From the NCBI GenBank assembly GCA_902780695.1, contig CACZGM010000003.1, positions 1-48,282 of the forward strand: DNA of 48,282 nt, given 5' to 3'. The DNA comes from an uncultured Ruminococcus sp. (GTDB lineage: Bacteria; Bacillota; Clostridia; Oscillospirales; Ruminococcaceae). Every line of letters begins with the position of its first letter. The first letter of the stretch is position 1. This document shows, piece after piece, positions 8,737 to 18,421 of this stretch. A program made the translations under genes and the position numbers. The notes beneath the pieces are model-generated. The model was not told where the DNA came from. It did no database searches and worked only from the letters and a program-made list of their open reading frames with translations.

Positions 8737-8901
8737 TATAGGGTACCTCTGAAAACCGCTTTGAAAAGAGAAAATGAGATAATTGTGCCGAGAGCAAGGA
8801 GAGGCTCCGAAAGCGTGCTGATGCACGGTGAGAAGGCTTGACGCAGCTATCGGTGCAAGCAGCTCTTTTTCTCTCAAATGGGTTTTCAGAGGTTCCCTAT
8901 A
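8737..8901. mobile_element. MITE-like element with 21-bp terminal inverted repeats
   Basis: The ends 8737-8757 (TATAGGGTACCTCTGAAAAC + C) and 8881-8901 are inverted copies with a single mismatch. Pairing continues inward (GCTTTGAAAAGAGAAAA against the complement of TTTTTCTCTCAAATG). The element is 165 bp, has no open frame, and is bordered by TATA on both sides, which fits a TA target duplication. It occupies most of the gap between the divergent 7529 and 9043 genes. A structured RNA is the alternative. Confidence 0.65.
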
Positions 8902-9042
8902 GTATATGAATAAACCCTCTCCGAAATGTGCAGAATATAGTTGATACAGGATAAAGTGTTACAGCCTTCACCGTCATGGACAGTGAGGGCAGAACCGAAC
9001 ACTGTATATCCGGGCGGAAGACAGTACAGACGGAGGTGCGGT

Positions 9043-9474
9043 ATGCGCAGCGACAGCTTTGCCGCGGAGCTGATAAAGAGCTTCACGGTATTTCTTACCG
9101 GCGGCTTCATTTACGGACTGATAGAGATAATATACCGCGGACATACTCACCCGTCGATGTTTGTGCTCGGCGGGCTGTGTTTTTTGTGGGTCGGAGGTTT
9201 TGACAGCTTTTTCCGCAGATCGCCTCCTCTGTGGTCGCAGGTGCTTCTCGGCGGTCTTTTCATCACCGCTGCCGAATTCACCTGCGGTGTGATATTCAAT
9301 CTGTGGCTCGGACTTCGCGTGTGGGATTACAGCCGGCTGCCGTTCAACCTGCTCGGGCAGATATGCCCCATGTTCTGCCTTACATGGACAGCGATATCGC
9401 TGCCCGCTATCATTGCGGAGAATGCGGTTCGGTCGGCTTTTCTGAGACGGCGGTTCAGTCTGTCAAAAAAGTAA
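9043..9474 (+). CDS. Small integral membrane protein, CmpB-type putative ABC permease family
   Basis: A 143-residue protein with about four membrane segments. It contains the family-typical stretches GGFIYGLIEIIYRG near the N-terminus and GVIFNLWLGLRVWDYS followed by NLLGQICPMFCLTW. This matches the PF06541 'putative ABC transporter permease' family, whose function is unproven and which usually lacks an ATPase partner, as here. The ATG at 9043 is chosen for its CGGAGGTG ribosome-binding site; longer in-frame starts have none. It shares a terminator hairpin with the convergent lipoprotein gene. Confidence 0.75.
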   Translation: MRSDSFAAELIKSFTVFLTGGFIYGLIEIIYRGHTHPSMFVLGGLCFLWVGGFDSFFRRSPPLWSQVLLGGLFITAAEFTCGVIFNLWLGLRVWDYSRLPFNLLGQICPMFCLTWTAISLPAIIAENAVRSAFLRRRFSLSKK

Positions 9475-9515
9475 AAGGGCTGTACAGCACGCTCTTTGTG
9501 CAGTACAGCCTTATA
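9475..9515. terminator. Bidirectional intrinsic terminator
   Basis: An imperfect hairpin GGCTGTACAGCAC ... GTGCAGTACAGCC (9478-9490 / 9498-9510), flanked by AAAAG on the left and TTATAAAA on the right. It lies between the convergent 9043 (+) and 9536 (-) genes and probably ends both transcripts. Confidence 0.7.
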
Positions 9516-9535
9516 AAAAAGTATTTACCGGATAA

Positions 9536-9910
9536 TTACTTCTTGGTAAATGTTCTCGGCAGACCGTTCTCAGTCTGAATGGTAAGTTTTTTGCCGGACA
9601 ATTCGACGCTGTACACAAAGACAAGCCCGTAGTCCTTTTCGTTGACGGTAATGGTACCTGCCTCCTCGTCGGCGGTGTATGTACCTTCAACGACAGCAAA
9701 GCCGGCATCGTCCTTATAGCTGCCGTTCTTGCCGAAGGTAATGGTCGATATCTCATCGCCGGTGCCTTTCCATTTGCCTACAAGATCGGCGGCTTTGAAC
9801 GGACTGCCGCCCGTTTCTTCTGCAACGTCGGCGGATCCTCCGCACGCGGATATACTCAGTGCGATAAGCAGGACAAGCAATATCGGGATTATTTTTATAA
9901 TATTCTTCAC
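9536..9910 (-). CDS. Small lipoprotein with a beta-rich (lipocalin-like/DUF5640-type) domain
   Basis: A 124-residue lipoprotein. A basic N-terminus and hydrophobic stretch lead to the lipobox SISAC (Cys near 23), followed by GGSADVAEETG and a single beta-rich domain (LVGKWKGTGDEISTITFGKNGSYK ends the first strands). Such domains occur in many clostridial lipoproteins without known function. The GTG start at 9910 follows AAAGGA by nine bases. It begins only 45 bp after the ntpD stop with no terminator between, so it is probably the last gene of the ATPase transcript. Confidence 0.75.
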   Translation of the reverse strand: MKNIIKIIPILLVLLIALSISACGGSADVAEETGGSPFKAADLVGKWKGTGDEISTITFGKNGSYKDDAGFAVVEGTYTADEEAGTITVNEKDYGLVFVYSVELSGKKLTIQTENGLPRTFTKK

Positions 9911-9955
9911 TGTAATTTATCCTTTCGTTCAGTTGTCGTTAGTGCAGATGCCGTA

Positions 9956-10567
9956 TTATCTTGCTTTGGAAGCCTTGATGATCTTCTGTCTTGAAAACTC
10001 TTCTCTTTCCTTTTCTTCAAGAGCTTCGGAGATGAACTTGACCTGATCCTTGTATTTGGGAATAAGTATGTTCTTGAGCGCATTCGCACGCTTCTGAGAT
10101 TTGCGGATAGCCACCGAAAGACGATAAACACTGTTTTCGATCTCCGCAAGCATTATGCCTGTCTGCTTCGCTTTCAGAAAGTTCACATACGCTTTGTCGA
10201 AGCTCGAATCCGTGTCGGCAAGGCTGTAGCACAGCTTCGGTACCGGATCTCCGCCGGAAAGCTGCGGCAGCTCTATGCCCATAACGCTGCGGTAAGATAT
10301 ATCGATCGTGCGGTCGATAGGCATTCCCGACGACTTTTCAAGAATGACTCCGTCAATGACGTTTGCGTGCTGCAATGCGCCGTAAGCGTCCGAAAAAGTG
10401 CGTTCAAGGCTCTCGCTCAGCGCTTTTGCCTTGTCCGTGAGCATTACCATTTCCCGGATAAGGATATTGCGCTTTCTGTCCATAAGCTCATAGCCGAGCT
10501 GTGCCTGATGCAGGGAATGTCTGGCATTTATCAGATTTCCCTTTGTAGCAAATACTTGCTGTGCCAT
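9956..10567 (-). CDS. ntpD: V-type ATP synthase subunit D
   Basis: A 203-residue, mostly helical subunit forming the central rotor shaft of the V/A-ATPase. It has the family's N-terminal coiled coil (KGNLINARHSLHQAQLGYELMDRKRN) and C-terminal coiled coil (RVNALKNI-like RANALKNILIPKYKDQVKFI). Length matches the family. AGGAAGGA precedes the ATG. A 9-bp hairpin (10615-10639) lies in the 82-bp gap after ntpB. Confidence 0.93.
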   Translation of the reverse strand: MAQQVFATKGNLINARHSLHQAQLGYELMDRKRNILIREMVMLTDKAKALSESLERTFSDAYGALQHANVIDGVILEKSSGMPIDRTIDISYRSVMGIELPQLSGGDPVPKLCYSLADTDSSFDKAYVNFLKAKQTGIMLAEIENSVYRLSVAIRKSQKRANALKNILIPKYKDQVKFISEALEEKEREEFSRQKIIKASKAR

Positions 10568-10649
10568 AAGCTGTTCCTTCCTAAGATATTTTTGTCTGTT
10601 TTTTCATCGGATAGACCGGGGTCGTGAGATGATCCCGGTTTTTCGTATT

Positions 10650-12035
10650 TTATCCGGCGATGTTTTCTCTGTAATGTTCCTCGATGAGCTTCGCGTTCAT
10701 TCGGTCAAGCTCCGATTTCGGCAGCAGCGACAGAAGATCCCACGCGAGTTCGAGTGTCTCTTCCATGCTGCGGTTCTCGTTTGCACCCTGCTTTAAGAAG
10801 CGCTGTTCAAACTCCGTTCCGAATACCATATACTTCTTGTCTGTCGGAGAAAGCTCGTCCTCACCTATAACGGAAGCCAGAGAACGCGCGTCCTGCACCT
10901 TGGCGTAAGCAGCAAAAAGCTGGTTTGCCACATCGCTGTGGTCGGCGCGGGTATAGCCCTCGCCTATGCCGTCCTTCATAAGACGCGACAGTGACAGCAG
11001 TACCGACAGTCCGGGGTAAACTCCCTCGCTGTCGAGCGTTCTGTCGAAAACTATCTGCCCTTCGGTGATGTATGCCGTAAGGTCGGGGATAGGGTGTGTT
11101 ATGTCGTCGTTCGGCATTGTGAGTATAGGTATCTGTGTTACCGAGCCGGTCGAGCCTTCTATTACTCCCGCACGCTCATACATCGAAGCAAGATCTGAGT
11201 AAAGGTATCCCGGATAGCCCTTTCTGCCGGGTATCTCGCCCTTTGACGACGAGAACTCGCGCAGGGCCTCGGCATAAGACGTGATATCCGTCATAACGAC
11301 AAGTATATGCATATTCTTCTCGAACGCGAGATATTCCGCGGTCGTCAGTGCGCATTTCGGGGTGAGGATACGCTCGATTATCGGGTCGTTCGACAGGTTG
11401 ATGAACATAACGACTCTGCCGCTCGCGCCTGCCTGTTCAAATTCGCGGCGGAAGTAGTCGGCAACGTCGTTCTGCACGCCCATTGCCGCGAATACAACAG
11501 CGAAATCCTGTCCGTTCTCCTCGGCGATACGAGCCTGTTTTACTATCTGCACCGCGAGCTTGTTGTGGGAAAGACCGGAACCTGAGAATATGGGCAGCTT
11601 CTGTCCGCGTATAAGCGTCATAAGGCAGTCTATCGAGCTGATACCCGTGTGTATGTAGTTGCGCGGGTAGCTTCTCGCCACGGGGTTCAGAGCACGTCCG
11701 TTGATATCGCCGAACTTCTCGGCAAAAACGTCGCCCAGACCGTCCGCGGGTTTTCCGGCACCGTTGAACACACGCCCGAGCATTTCTGTGCTGAGCGGTA
11801 TTTCCAGAGGCTTTCCTGTGAACACAGTGCGGGTGTTGTCGAGGGAAAGCCCGGACGTGCCTTCGAATACCTGAAGTATGACTTTGTCGCCCTCCATCTG
11901 TACTACACGTCCGAGACGTCTTGTGCCGTCCTCAAGGTGCAGCTCCGCGATCTCCTCATACGCGACTCCGCTCACGCCCTCCAATGCAACGAGAGGACCG
12001 TTTACATCTGCCAGACCGGCATATTGTATATTCAT
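10650..12035 (-). CDS. ntpB: V-type ATP synthase subunit B
   Basis: The 461-residue non-catalytic regulatory subunit of the A3B3 head. It shows the typical start [27 protein letters not shown], the degenerate P-loop region [14 protein letters not shown], and the conserved [18 protein letters not shown] and [32 protein letters not shown] segments. Length is normal. It follows ntpA by 17 bp. Confidence 0.97.
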   Translation of the reverse strand: MNIQYAGLADVNGPLVALEGVSGVAYEEIAELHLEDGTRRLGRVVQMEGDKVILQVFEGTSGLSLDNTRTVFTGKPLEIPLSTEMLGRVFNGAGKPADGLGDVFAEKFGDINGRALNPVARSYPRNYIHTGISSIDCLMTLIRGQKLPIFSGSGLSHNKLAVQIVKQARIAEENGQDFAVVFAAMGVQNDVADYFRREFEQAGASGRVVMFINLSNDPIIERILTPKCALTTAEYLAFEKNMHILVVMTDITSYAEALREFSSSKGEIPGRKGYPGYLYSDLASMYERAGVIEGSTGSVTQIPILTMPNDDITHPIPDLTAYITEGQIVFDRTLDSEGVYPGLSVLLSLSRLMKDGIGEGYTRADHSDVANQLFAAYAKVQDARSLASVIGEDELSPTDKKYMVFGTEFEQRFLKQGANENRSMEETLELAWDLLSLLPKSELDRMNAKLIEEHYRENIAG

Positions 12036-12052
12036 ATAAGCACGTCCTCTCT

Positions 12053-13804
12053 TTATTCTTTCAGTGCGCCGATCGTTTCGTCGATCTCGCGGCTGTAATC
12101 GTCAAACATTTCCGGCTTGTCGTTCGGAATGTCGTATTTCATCTTCATCAGCTTGTCAAAAAGTCCTGTGCCGATTATGTCGGATACCGCCGCACCGCGT
12201 TTCAGTGCGTCCGTTGAGGCGTGATAAAGACGCAGTATGACGCGCATCATAAGCAGCTGCTTGCTCATGGGGACGTATGTGTCGTCCTTGTGGAATGCGT
12301 TCTGCTGCAGGAAGCCGACTCTTACTACCTTTGCCGTCTCAAGCACTATCTTCTGATCGTCGGGCAGTACGTCCGAGCCGATCAGTTTTACTATTTCCAT
12401 GAGCTTGCTTTCCTCAAGCAGGATATTGCATATCTCCTGACGCACATCGAGGAAATCCTCGCCCACGTTCTTTTCATAAAACTCCGCGAATTCGGGGATA
12501 TATTCTGAATAGCTCGTGAGCCAGTTTATAGCGGGATAGTGACGCGCGTATGCGAGCGGCTTGTCAAGCGCCATGAAGCAGCGCACGAAGCGCTTTGTGT
12601 TCTGTGTTACGGGCTCGGAGAAGTCCGAACCTGCGGGCGATACCGCGCCTATTATAGTGACGCTTCCGCGGTTTCCGGAAAGCGTGTTGCAGTTTCCGGC
12701 GCGCTCGTAGAATTCCGCAAGACGTGAAGGCAGGTACGCCGGGTAACCCTCCTCGGCAGGCATCTCTTCAAGTCGTCCGGATATCTCACGCAGAGCCTCC
12801 GCCCAGCGCGATGTCGAGTCTGCCATTATAGCGATGTCATATCCCATATCGCGGTAGTACTCCGCAATGGTTATGCCGGTGTAGATAGAAGCCTCACGCG
12901 CCGCAACGGGCATATTTGAGGTGTTTGCGATAAGCACCGTTCTGTCGGTGAGGTGATTTCCGCTTTTCGGGTCGATAAGCTCCGAGAATTCCTCAAGCAC
13001 CTGCGTCATTTCGTTTCCGCGCTCTCCGCAGCCTATGTACACGATGATATCGGCGTCACACCACTTTGCGATCTGGTGCTGGGTCATGGTCTTGCCAGTA
13101 CCGAAGCCGCCGGGTATAGCGGCAGTACCGCCCTTTGCGACAGGTACTATCGAATCGAGGATACGCTGGCCGGTGATAAGCGGGGTATTTATGGTTATGC
13201 GGTTCGCAACGGGACGCGGCGTTCTGATCGGCCATTTCTGGCACAGGGTAAGAACGATCTCTTCACCGTCGGCATCGACTTTGAGTATAGTATCATTGAC
13301 TTTATACGAGCCGTCCGGAGCAGCGTATGTGACAATACACTTCTTTATCGTCGGCGGCACCATGGCTCTGTTTATGATAAGCGGCGACTCGCGGCACTCG
13401 GCATATATCTGTCCCGCGGAAAGCTCGTCGCCGGTCTTTGCAAGGACCTTGACATCAAAACTGCGTTCGGGGTCAATGGTGGGGATATCGCTGCCCTCGG
13501 TGACATAAACGCCGTCCGTTTTCCTCATGTCCGTGAGAGGACGCGCTATGCCGTCAAAGATAGCGGAGATTATTCCCGGTCCGAGAGTTACGCTCATGGG
13601 TGAGCCTGTACCCTCGACCTCCTCGCCTATTTTAAGACCCGCGGTGTTTTCGTACACCTGTATGGTGGTGAATTTGTCGCTGACACCTATGACTTCGCCT
13701 ATAAGGTGTTTTTTACCGACATAGACCATCTCGCGCATTGCGAAGTCCTTTGTATCGCGCAGCTTGATTACGGGTCCGTTTATCGCATATATGGTATTGT
13801 TCAT
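12053..13804 (-). CDS. ntpA: V-type ATP synthase subunit A (catalytic)
   Basis: The 583-residue catalytic subunit, which binds and hydrolyses (or makes) ATP. The P-loop is seen in [17 protein letters not shown], then [20 protein letters not shown] and [29 protein letters not shown]. The characteristic non-homologous insert lies around residues 110-190. The ATG at 13804 matches the conserved start ([14 protein letters not shown]). A longer in-frame opening from 14029 lies antisense-shifted within ntpE and is rejected. Confidence 0.97.
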   Translation of the reverse strand: MNNTIYAINGPVIKLRDTKDFAMREMVYVGKKHLIGEVIGVSDKFTTIQVYENTAGLKIGEEVEGTGSPMSVTLGPGIISAIFDGIARPLTDMRKTDGVYVTEGSDIPTIDPERSFDVKVLAKTGDELSAGQIYAECRESPLIINRAMVPPTIKKCIVTYAAPDGSYKVNDTILKVDADGEEIVLTLCQKWPIRTPRPVANRITINTPLITGQRILDSIVPVAKGGTAAIPGGFGTGKTMTQHQIAKWCDADIIVYIGCGERGNEMTQVLEEFSELIDPKSGNHLTDRTVLIANTSNMPVAAREASIYTGITIAEYYRDMGYDIAIMADSTSRWAEALREISGRLEEMPAEEGYPAYLPSRLAEFYERAGNCNTLSGNRGSVTIIGAVSPAGSDFSEPVTQNTKRFVRCFMALDKPLAYARHYPAINWLTSYSEYIPEFAEFYEKNVGEDFLDVRQEICNILLEESKLMEIVKLIGSDVLPDDQKIVLETAKVVRVGFLQQNAFHKDDTYVPMSKQLLMMRVILRLYHASTDALKRGAAVSDIIGTGLFDKLMKMKYDIPNDKPEMFDDYSREIDETIGALKE

Positions 13805-13821
13805 TATTCCGTGGATTCCTT

Positions 13822-14412
13822 TCAGAGCTGCATTTCCGATCTTGCGGAAAATGCGCTGCGCTCGTTCTCGAATGCGGTGTCGAGTGTAAGGTCGATGTAT
13901 ATGCCCTTTTCGGGGTATTTGAAGATAAGTCCGCCGAGTACTATGTTCCTGTCGGCAGCGGCTTTTGCGCCGTATCTGCCGGCGATCTTCTCCGCTGCGG
14001 CGAGGTCGGCCTTGCGGCAGTATATGCATACCGTTCCGTCGATCTTTTCACGGCGGTCGGCAGCTTCTGCGCAGCCGTTCAGATGAGCCTCGTATTTATC
14101 GGAGGCGGCAAGAGCTTCCAGCTCTTTTCCGATCTCCCCGAAAAGGTCGGCAACGAGTGAATTGCGGTGCATCAGCACCTTTCTGTCCGCGGCGTATCTG
14201 CGCTCGGACACACGCTTTCTCTCGTCGGCACGGTATTTCGACAGCTTTGTGCCGAGAACGCTGCCGCGGTCATTTTCCAAGCGCTCCAGTTCTTCTTTTA
14301 TCATAGCCTCGGCACGCTTTTCGGCATCGGCTATCATATTTCTTGCATCGGCTTCGGCAGCGGCGTTAATATGCTGCTCGAATATCCCGAGCTTTGCAGA
14401 CAGATCTGCCAT
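13822..14412 (-). CDS. ntpE: V-type ATP synthase subunit E
   Basis: A 196-residue peripheral-stalk subunit. The N-terminal half is a long charged coiled coil (HINAAAEADARNMIADAEKRAEAM) and the C-terminal half a compact alpha/beta domain that contacts the A3B3 head. Sequence conservation is low, as usual for E; identity rests on length, architecture and position before ntpA. GGAGG precedes the ATG. Confidence 0.85.
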   Translation of the reverse strand: MADLSAKLGIFEQHINAAAEADARNMIADAEKRAEAMIKEELERLENDRGSVLGTKLSKYRADERKRVSERRYAADRKVLMHRNSLVADLFGEIGKELEALAASDKYEAHLNGCAEAADRREKIDGTVCIYCRKADLAAAEKIAGRYGAKAAADRNIVLGGLIFKYPEKGIYIDLTLDTAFENERSAFSARSEMQL

Positions 14413-14486
14413 TCCGCAGGTCCTCCTTTTTATCTCCGGAACGATAATCCGTCCCGAATCATGAATGTCTTATGTCCCGTCACGAT

Positions 14487-14795
14487 TCACATTTTGATCC
14501 CGACCGCTTCGCTTACATATCTGCTCAGCGTTTCGGAGATATGTGAATCGCCGTGTCTGTCGGGTATCTCTACTATCAGCGGTCTGCGCAGGGTGAGTTT
14601 GAGTTCGGATATCTCCGGTCTGCACAGCTCGACCAGCTTCTTTGTGATGAACACGGTAGCGATATCGTCCTGTGCGGCAGCTTTTTTCAGCGCGTCCATG
14701 ACCTCGTCGTGCTTATGCACGACAACACCCTCGACTCCGGCGATGCGCATACCCATCTGAGTATCGGCATTGTCGCTTATAAGGTAGCATCTCAT
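14487..14795 (-). CDS. ntpG: V-type ATP synthase subunit F
   Basis: A 102-residue subunit F (called NtpG in Enterococcus hirae), which binds the rotor shaft. Typical are the start MRCYLISDNADTQMGMRIAGV, the ALKKAAAQDDIATVFITKKL segment and PLIVEIPDRHG. It lies between the K and E genes, with a 74-bp gap before ntpE that shows no gene. Confidence 0.92.
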   Translation of the reverse strand: MRCYLISDNADTQMGMRIAGVEGVVVHKHDEVMDALKKAAAQDDIATVFITKKLVELCRPEISELKLTLRRPLIVEIPDRHGDSHISETLSRYVSEAVGIKM

Positions 14796-14807
14796 AAACG
14801 TACTCCG

Positions 14808-15230
14808 TCAGCCGTTGAGTATAAGAATGGAAACGAGGATACCGTAAAGCGCAACACCCTCACCGAGCGCTACGAAGATAAGCGCCTTCGAGAAGGTCTT
14901 TTCGTCCTCGCTTACCGCGCCGATAGCTGCGGAAGCGGCTTTTCCTACCGCCATACCTGTCGCTATTGTCGCAAAGCAGGTCGGGAGAGCGGCTGCTATG
15001 TACTTCATACCGTCGGGAGAAACGGCTGCGGCAGCTGCGGGAGCCTCTGCGGAAGCAAGTATCGGCATGAATACGCACATAAGTATCATTGTGCCGAAGA
15101 AAAGACCGCCGTTCAGCAGTATAGCGCGCTTGCGGCTGAACTGTGCTCCGGTGTGGGCTTTATGTATAGCCCATACGAGCGGTATGATTATCATTGCGAG
15201 TGCAAAAAGCGGTAATAAATAAAGTATCAT
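14808..15230 (-). CDS. ntpK: V-type ATP synthase subunit K (membrane rotor proteolipid)
   Basis: A 140-residue membrane subunit. The C-terminal pair of helices is a c-subunit hairpin: YIAAALPTCFATIATGMAV and ALIFVALGEGVALYGILVSI, where the Glu of GEGVALYG is the likely ion-binding carboxylate. The N-terminal pair (residues 1-20 and 40-62) lacks the glycine pattern of a second hairpin, so only one ion site per subunit is expected. The ATG at 15230 is chosen because GGAGG lies eight bases upstream; the TTG at 15245 contains that site. Ion specificity (Na+ or H+) is not decided here. Confidence 0.9.
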   Translation of the reverse strand: MILYLLPLFALAMIIIPLVWAIHKAHTGAQFSRKRAILLNGGLFFGTMILMCVFMPILASAEAPAAAAAVSPDGMKYIAAALPTCFATIATGMAVGKAASAAIGAVSEDEKTFSKALIFVALGEGVALYGILVSILILNG

Positions 15231-15262
15231 TGTTTTATCCTCCAAGGTGTTTATTATTTTGT

Positions 15263-17305
15263 TTAACTGATCTTTGTGCTCATCGAAACGCTCTTGAACG
15301 GTATGCCGCCGCTCTTGAAGTAACGGCTGAACAGCTCGTAGAATTCGAGACGGAGTACCTGAATGCCGACGATGAAACCTTCAAATCCGGTAACGAAGAT
15401 GTTGCCGAAGATCATTACGATGATGCTGCCCACGCCGTCAAACATTTCGGATATTATGCTGAATACCAGCATAAGTCCCGCATGGCTGAGTATAAATCCG
15501 CCTATACGCAGATAAGACATGGTGTTCGACAGGAATGTGAGGCAGGTCTCGAAAATATCAATGAAGCCTTCGATTATGAATATGCCCACCGACTTCTTTT
15601 CGGGAGCGGGTCTGTCATCCATTTCGGCGAGCTTTGCTTTCAGCCCGGTGTCGATGTTTCCGCCGTTTTTCTTCACGTTCCTGCCCGATGCAAGACCGTG
15701 TGTCTCCATCTGATGCAGCAGCGGTTCCTTAAAGAATATCAGCAGTATCGGCAGCCCTATCAGGCATATAATATAAGCGGGTGTCAGCAGGTTGATGCCC
15801 AGTGCTATCGTGCAGCCGAAGCCTGCGACCAGCGAGGTGTACAGCACCATTCCGCAGATGCCGCTCGCGCCGAAGATGCCGGATTCGTAATCCCGCATTT
15901 TCAGGCTCACGAAGATGTTTATTATCATCGTCATGATTATCAGCGCCACACCGACCAGCAGTGCCATTATCAGCAGAAGCGTCGATGCCTGGAATACGTT
16001 TTCCGGCGCTTCCTTGTAGAACAGCGAATATATCGGCGGGAAGCGGAATATCGCAAAGTCCTTCAGCAGCTCCTCGTTTCCGAAGACCGAACCGTAAACG
16101 AAGCCGAATATCGTACTCGAAAAACCTATTCGGGTAAGAATCGGAGCAAGGCTGAATTTCGTGAATTTAGTAAGCAGCAGGCCGAGCAGTATTATGCATA
16201 TTCCCTGCCCGACATCTCCGAACATCATTCCGTACAGCAGCATATATGTTATCGCCACTATCGGTGTCGGGTCAATCCCGTTCGCGGCGGGAAGCCCATA
16301 CATCTTCACGAACATCTCGAACGGACGGAACAGCCGGTTGTTTTTCAGTATCACAGGTACGCCGCTGTCGTCCGGAGTTGTTTCACGGTAGCTGACAGTG
16401 ATATCCCCGACATCATCCATAAGTTCGGAGAACCGTTTTTTCTCCTTTGTCGGTATGTAGCCCGAGAAGTGGAACTTGCTGTCGAAGACCGTGACATTGG
16501 TTCGCAGCTCATAGCTGCTGTTCGTCATTCTCAGCTTCGCATAGACCTTTGAGAGCTTTTCGCCCTCTTTGTCCGCGATCTTTTTCAGCTCTTCCTCTAT
16601 CTCGTTTACCCTCGCGAGCTCACCGTCCATTTCTTCGAGCAGCATATGCGCTGCCTGATCTGAATTGCCCTTGAGGTAATCCGGGAGTACTGTCCGCTCA
16701 AAACCGAGACTGTTGAACAGATAGTCGATGCTGTTCTTTTCGTCCGCGGGAGTAAGGTACAGACACCATGTGAAGTTTTCCTTCGACTCGAAGGGGTAGA
16801 AGCTGAACAGCCTGTCCTCGTAAAATGCGAGCTTTCTCATGCTGCCGTTGGGTATCCTGCCGAACCTTGCTTTCACATACCTGCACGTCAGAAGCTCGGA
16901 GATATCGGCATCAAGCCCAGAAAACCGCAGCAGATTGTGATATATCGCCGCTTCCGCGCGAAGCTCCCCGTTCAGCCGCAGCTTTTCCTCCGACAGCTCC
17001 GACTGCATTTTGTCTATGCTGTCGAGGTACTTCTTGAAATCGGTGGGTGTGGTGTACTCGATGTCGTCGTAGGACGAATTCTCGTCGAGCTTCACACCGA
17101 GCGATTCCGCAAGAGCCTTCGTGCGTTTTATCATTCGCTCATAAACGCCCTTGTCCTTGAGGTTTTTCGCGGTGAACTCGGTACCGGACGTATCCGGAGG
17201 CGGGTTTATGTGGAAGGCTCCGCTTTCGCAGCATTTCGTGAGAGTTTTGCTTATCTTTCGCAGATTGCCCTCTATATACACCAGCGTAACTTTCTCAATT
17301 GCCAT
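15263..17305 (-). CDS. ntpI: V-type ATP synthase subunit I (subunit a)
   Basis: A 680-residue stator subunit. The soluble N-terminal half (about 1-330) contains coiled coils. The C-terminal half has seven to eight membrane helices, including PTPIVAITYMLLYGMMFGDVGQG and the signature LSNTMSYLRIGGFILSHAG, whose Arg faces the rotor and is needed for ion translocation. Length is typical. It sits 32 bp upstream of ntpK. Confidence 0.95.
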   Translation of the reverse strand: MAIEKVTLVYIEGNLRKISKTLTKCCESGAFHINPPPDTSGTEFTAKNLKDKGVYERMIKRTKALAESLGVKLDENSSYDDIEYTTPTDFKKYLDSIDKMQSELSEEKLRLNGELRAEAAIYHNLLRFSGLDADISELLTCRYVKARFGRIPNGSMRKLAFYEDRLFSFYPFESKENFTWCLYLTPADEKNSIDYLFNSLGFERTVLPDYLKGNSDQAAHMLLEEMDGELARVNEIEEELKKIADKEGEKLSKVYAKLRMTNSSYELRTNVTVFDSKFHFSGYIPTKEKKRFSELMDDVGDITVSYRETTPDDSGVPVILKNNRLFRPFEMFVKMYGLPAANGIDPTPIVAITYMLLYGMMFGDVGQGICIILLGLLLTKFTKFSLAPILTRIGFSSTIFGFVYGSVFGNEELLKDFAIFRFPPIYSLFYKEAPENVFQASTLLLIMALLVGVALIIMTMIINIFVSLKMRDYESGIFGASGICGMVLYTSLVAGFGCTIALGINLLTPAYIICLIGLPILLIFFKEPLLHQMETHGLASGRNVKKNGGNIDTGLKAKLAEMDDRPAPEKKSVGIFIIEGFIDIFETCLTFLSNTMSYLRIGGFILSHAGLMLVFSIISEMFDGVGSIIVMIFGNIFVTGFEGFIVGIQVLRLEFYELFSRYFKSGGIPFKSVSMSTKIS

Positions 17306-17361
17306 TATTCGCCGTGTCCTTTCCTACAGACTGCCGTTTATGACGGCTGTCCGTATCGTAC

Positions 17362-18375
17362 TTAATAAATAAGATATTTCTCCGTTTCCTCCGGCGGGAG
17401 ACCGTATCGCAGACCCTCGATTATCCTGCACAGGTTCGTGCATTCTGTCCTGAACAGCATCATAAGGGAGTAGAGGGATTCCATTTCGTTGTCACTTACC
17501 GCGAGACGGTGCCGGAAATATTTGTGATCCGCTTTGTTTACGCTTATCTCCGGGATATCGGAATACGCCGGTACTGCCGCGCGTATCTTCACAAACAGGT
17601 CACGCAGCGCCGAAACGGAGTCCTGCGCTTTCAGCGCTTCCTTTATATCCCTCGGACGCAGCTTGTTATGATACGGGATAAGCATCTCTGTAATGTTGTT
17701 GTCGCTGCCGAAGGTGCTTCTCAGACGGTAACACATCAGCAGGTTGTCCGCGTCCACCTTGCGCAGGAAGAATTCCCTGAGCTGTTCGGCTTCGGCTCCT
17801 CTTTCGGTCTTGTCGATCTGCTCAAACGCCCATTTGACATAGCAGACGTTTATCATGGTAACGATGCGGTTTATGTCGGGATTCGGTTCGTTTAACAGCG
17901 GCTCCAGCGGTTTGTGGTACATCGTGCCTTTTAAGGCTTCCGATACATTCGTGAGGTTCTTTGACGCCGCGAGACGAAACGGGTCGATATCGAGGTGGAC
18001 CGATATATATTCGGGATATGACAGCACGAAATTCTCCTGATTGCCCCCATTTACGGCTATTATAGCCTTTATGAGCTGCTCACATTCGAGCTGCTTTATG
18101 TGGAAGTCCATTATCCCCGTCCTGCCGTCGGCGACATAGCGGCAGACGCGCATATAGTTGTCGAACGCATTCTTGTGGATAAGTTCTTCCGCCTGTTTAC
18201 GGTGTATGGTAGATTCCGCCGTATCCTCGAAGGTGCCGGCGTAAAGCGGCTTTGTTTTGAGATACGCTATAGCTGCCGCTATTGTTCCTTTATGTGTAAG
18301 GCTTATGTAGTCATCCTTCTTGAGGAATTTCCCGTACACTGCCCGCGCTTTTGCGGTCACTGCGTTGTTTGCCAA
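17362..18375 (-). CDS. ntpC: V-type ATP synthase subunit C (V0D/AC39 type)
   Basis: A 337-residue helical subunit of the V-type ATP synthase C/AC39 family, coupling the central shaft to the membrane ring. The start MANNAVTAKARAVYGKFL resembles family N-termini. I chose the TTG at 18375 because GGGAGG lies about 11 bases upstream; the GTG at 18387 lies within that Shine-Dalgarno. Conserved-looking segments include YEDVAL-like FDNYMRVCRYVADGRTGIMD and LLMCYRLRS. It follows the stalk gene in the operon. Confidence 0.88.
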   Translation of the reverse strand: MANNAVTAKARAVYGKFLKKDDYISLTHKGTIAAAIAYLKTKPLYAGTFEDTAESTIHRKQAEELIHKNAFDNYMRVCRYVADGRTGIMDFHIKQLECEQLIKAIIAVNGGNQENFVLSYPEYISVHLDIDPFRLAASKNLTNVSEALKGTMYHKPLEPLLNEPNPDINRIVTMINVCYVKWAFEQIDKTERGAEAEQLREFFLRKVDADNLLMCYRLRSTFGSDNNITEMLIPYHNKLRPRDIKEALKAQDSVSALRDLFVKIRAAVPAYSDIPEISVNKADHKYFRHRLAVSDNEMESLYSLMMLFRTECTNLCRIIEGLRYGLPPEETEKYLIY

Positions 18376-18421
18376 GCCGTTTCGCACCTCCCGTCCGGTT
18401 TAAATCAGATTCAGCATACGA

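Noticed and set aside
15194..16552. Long plus-strand open frame opposite ntpI
   Set aside because: The composition (very rich in His, Tyr, Gln and Arg) is typical of a shadow frame. The minus-strand subunit I is certain.
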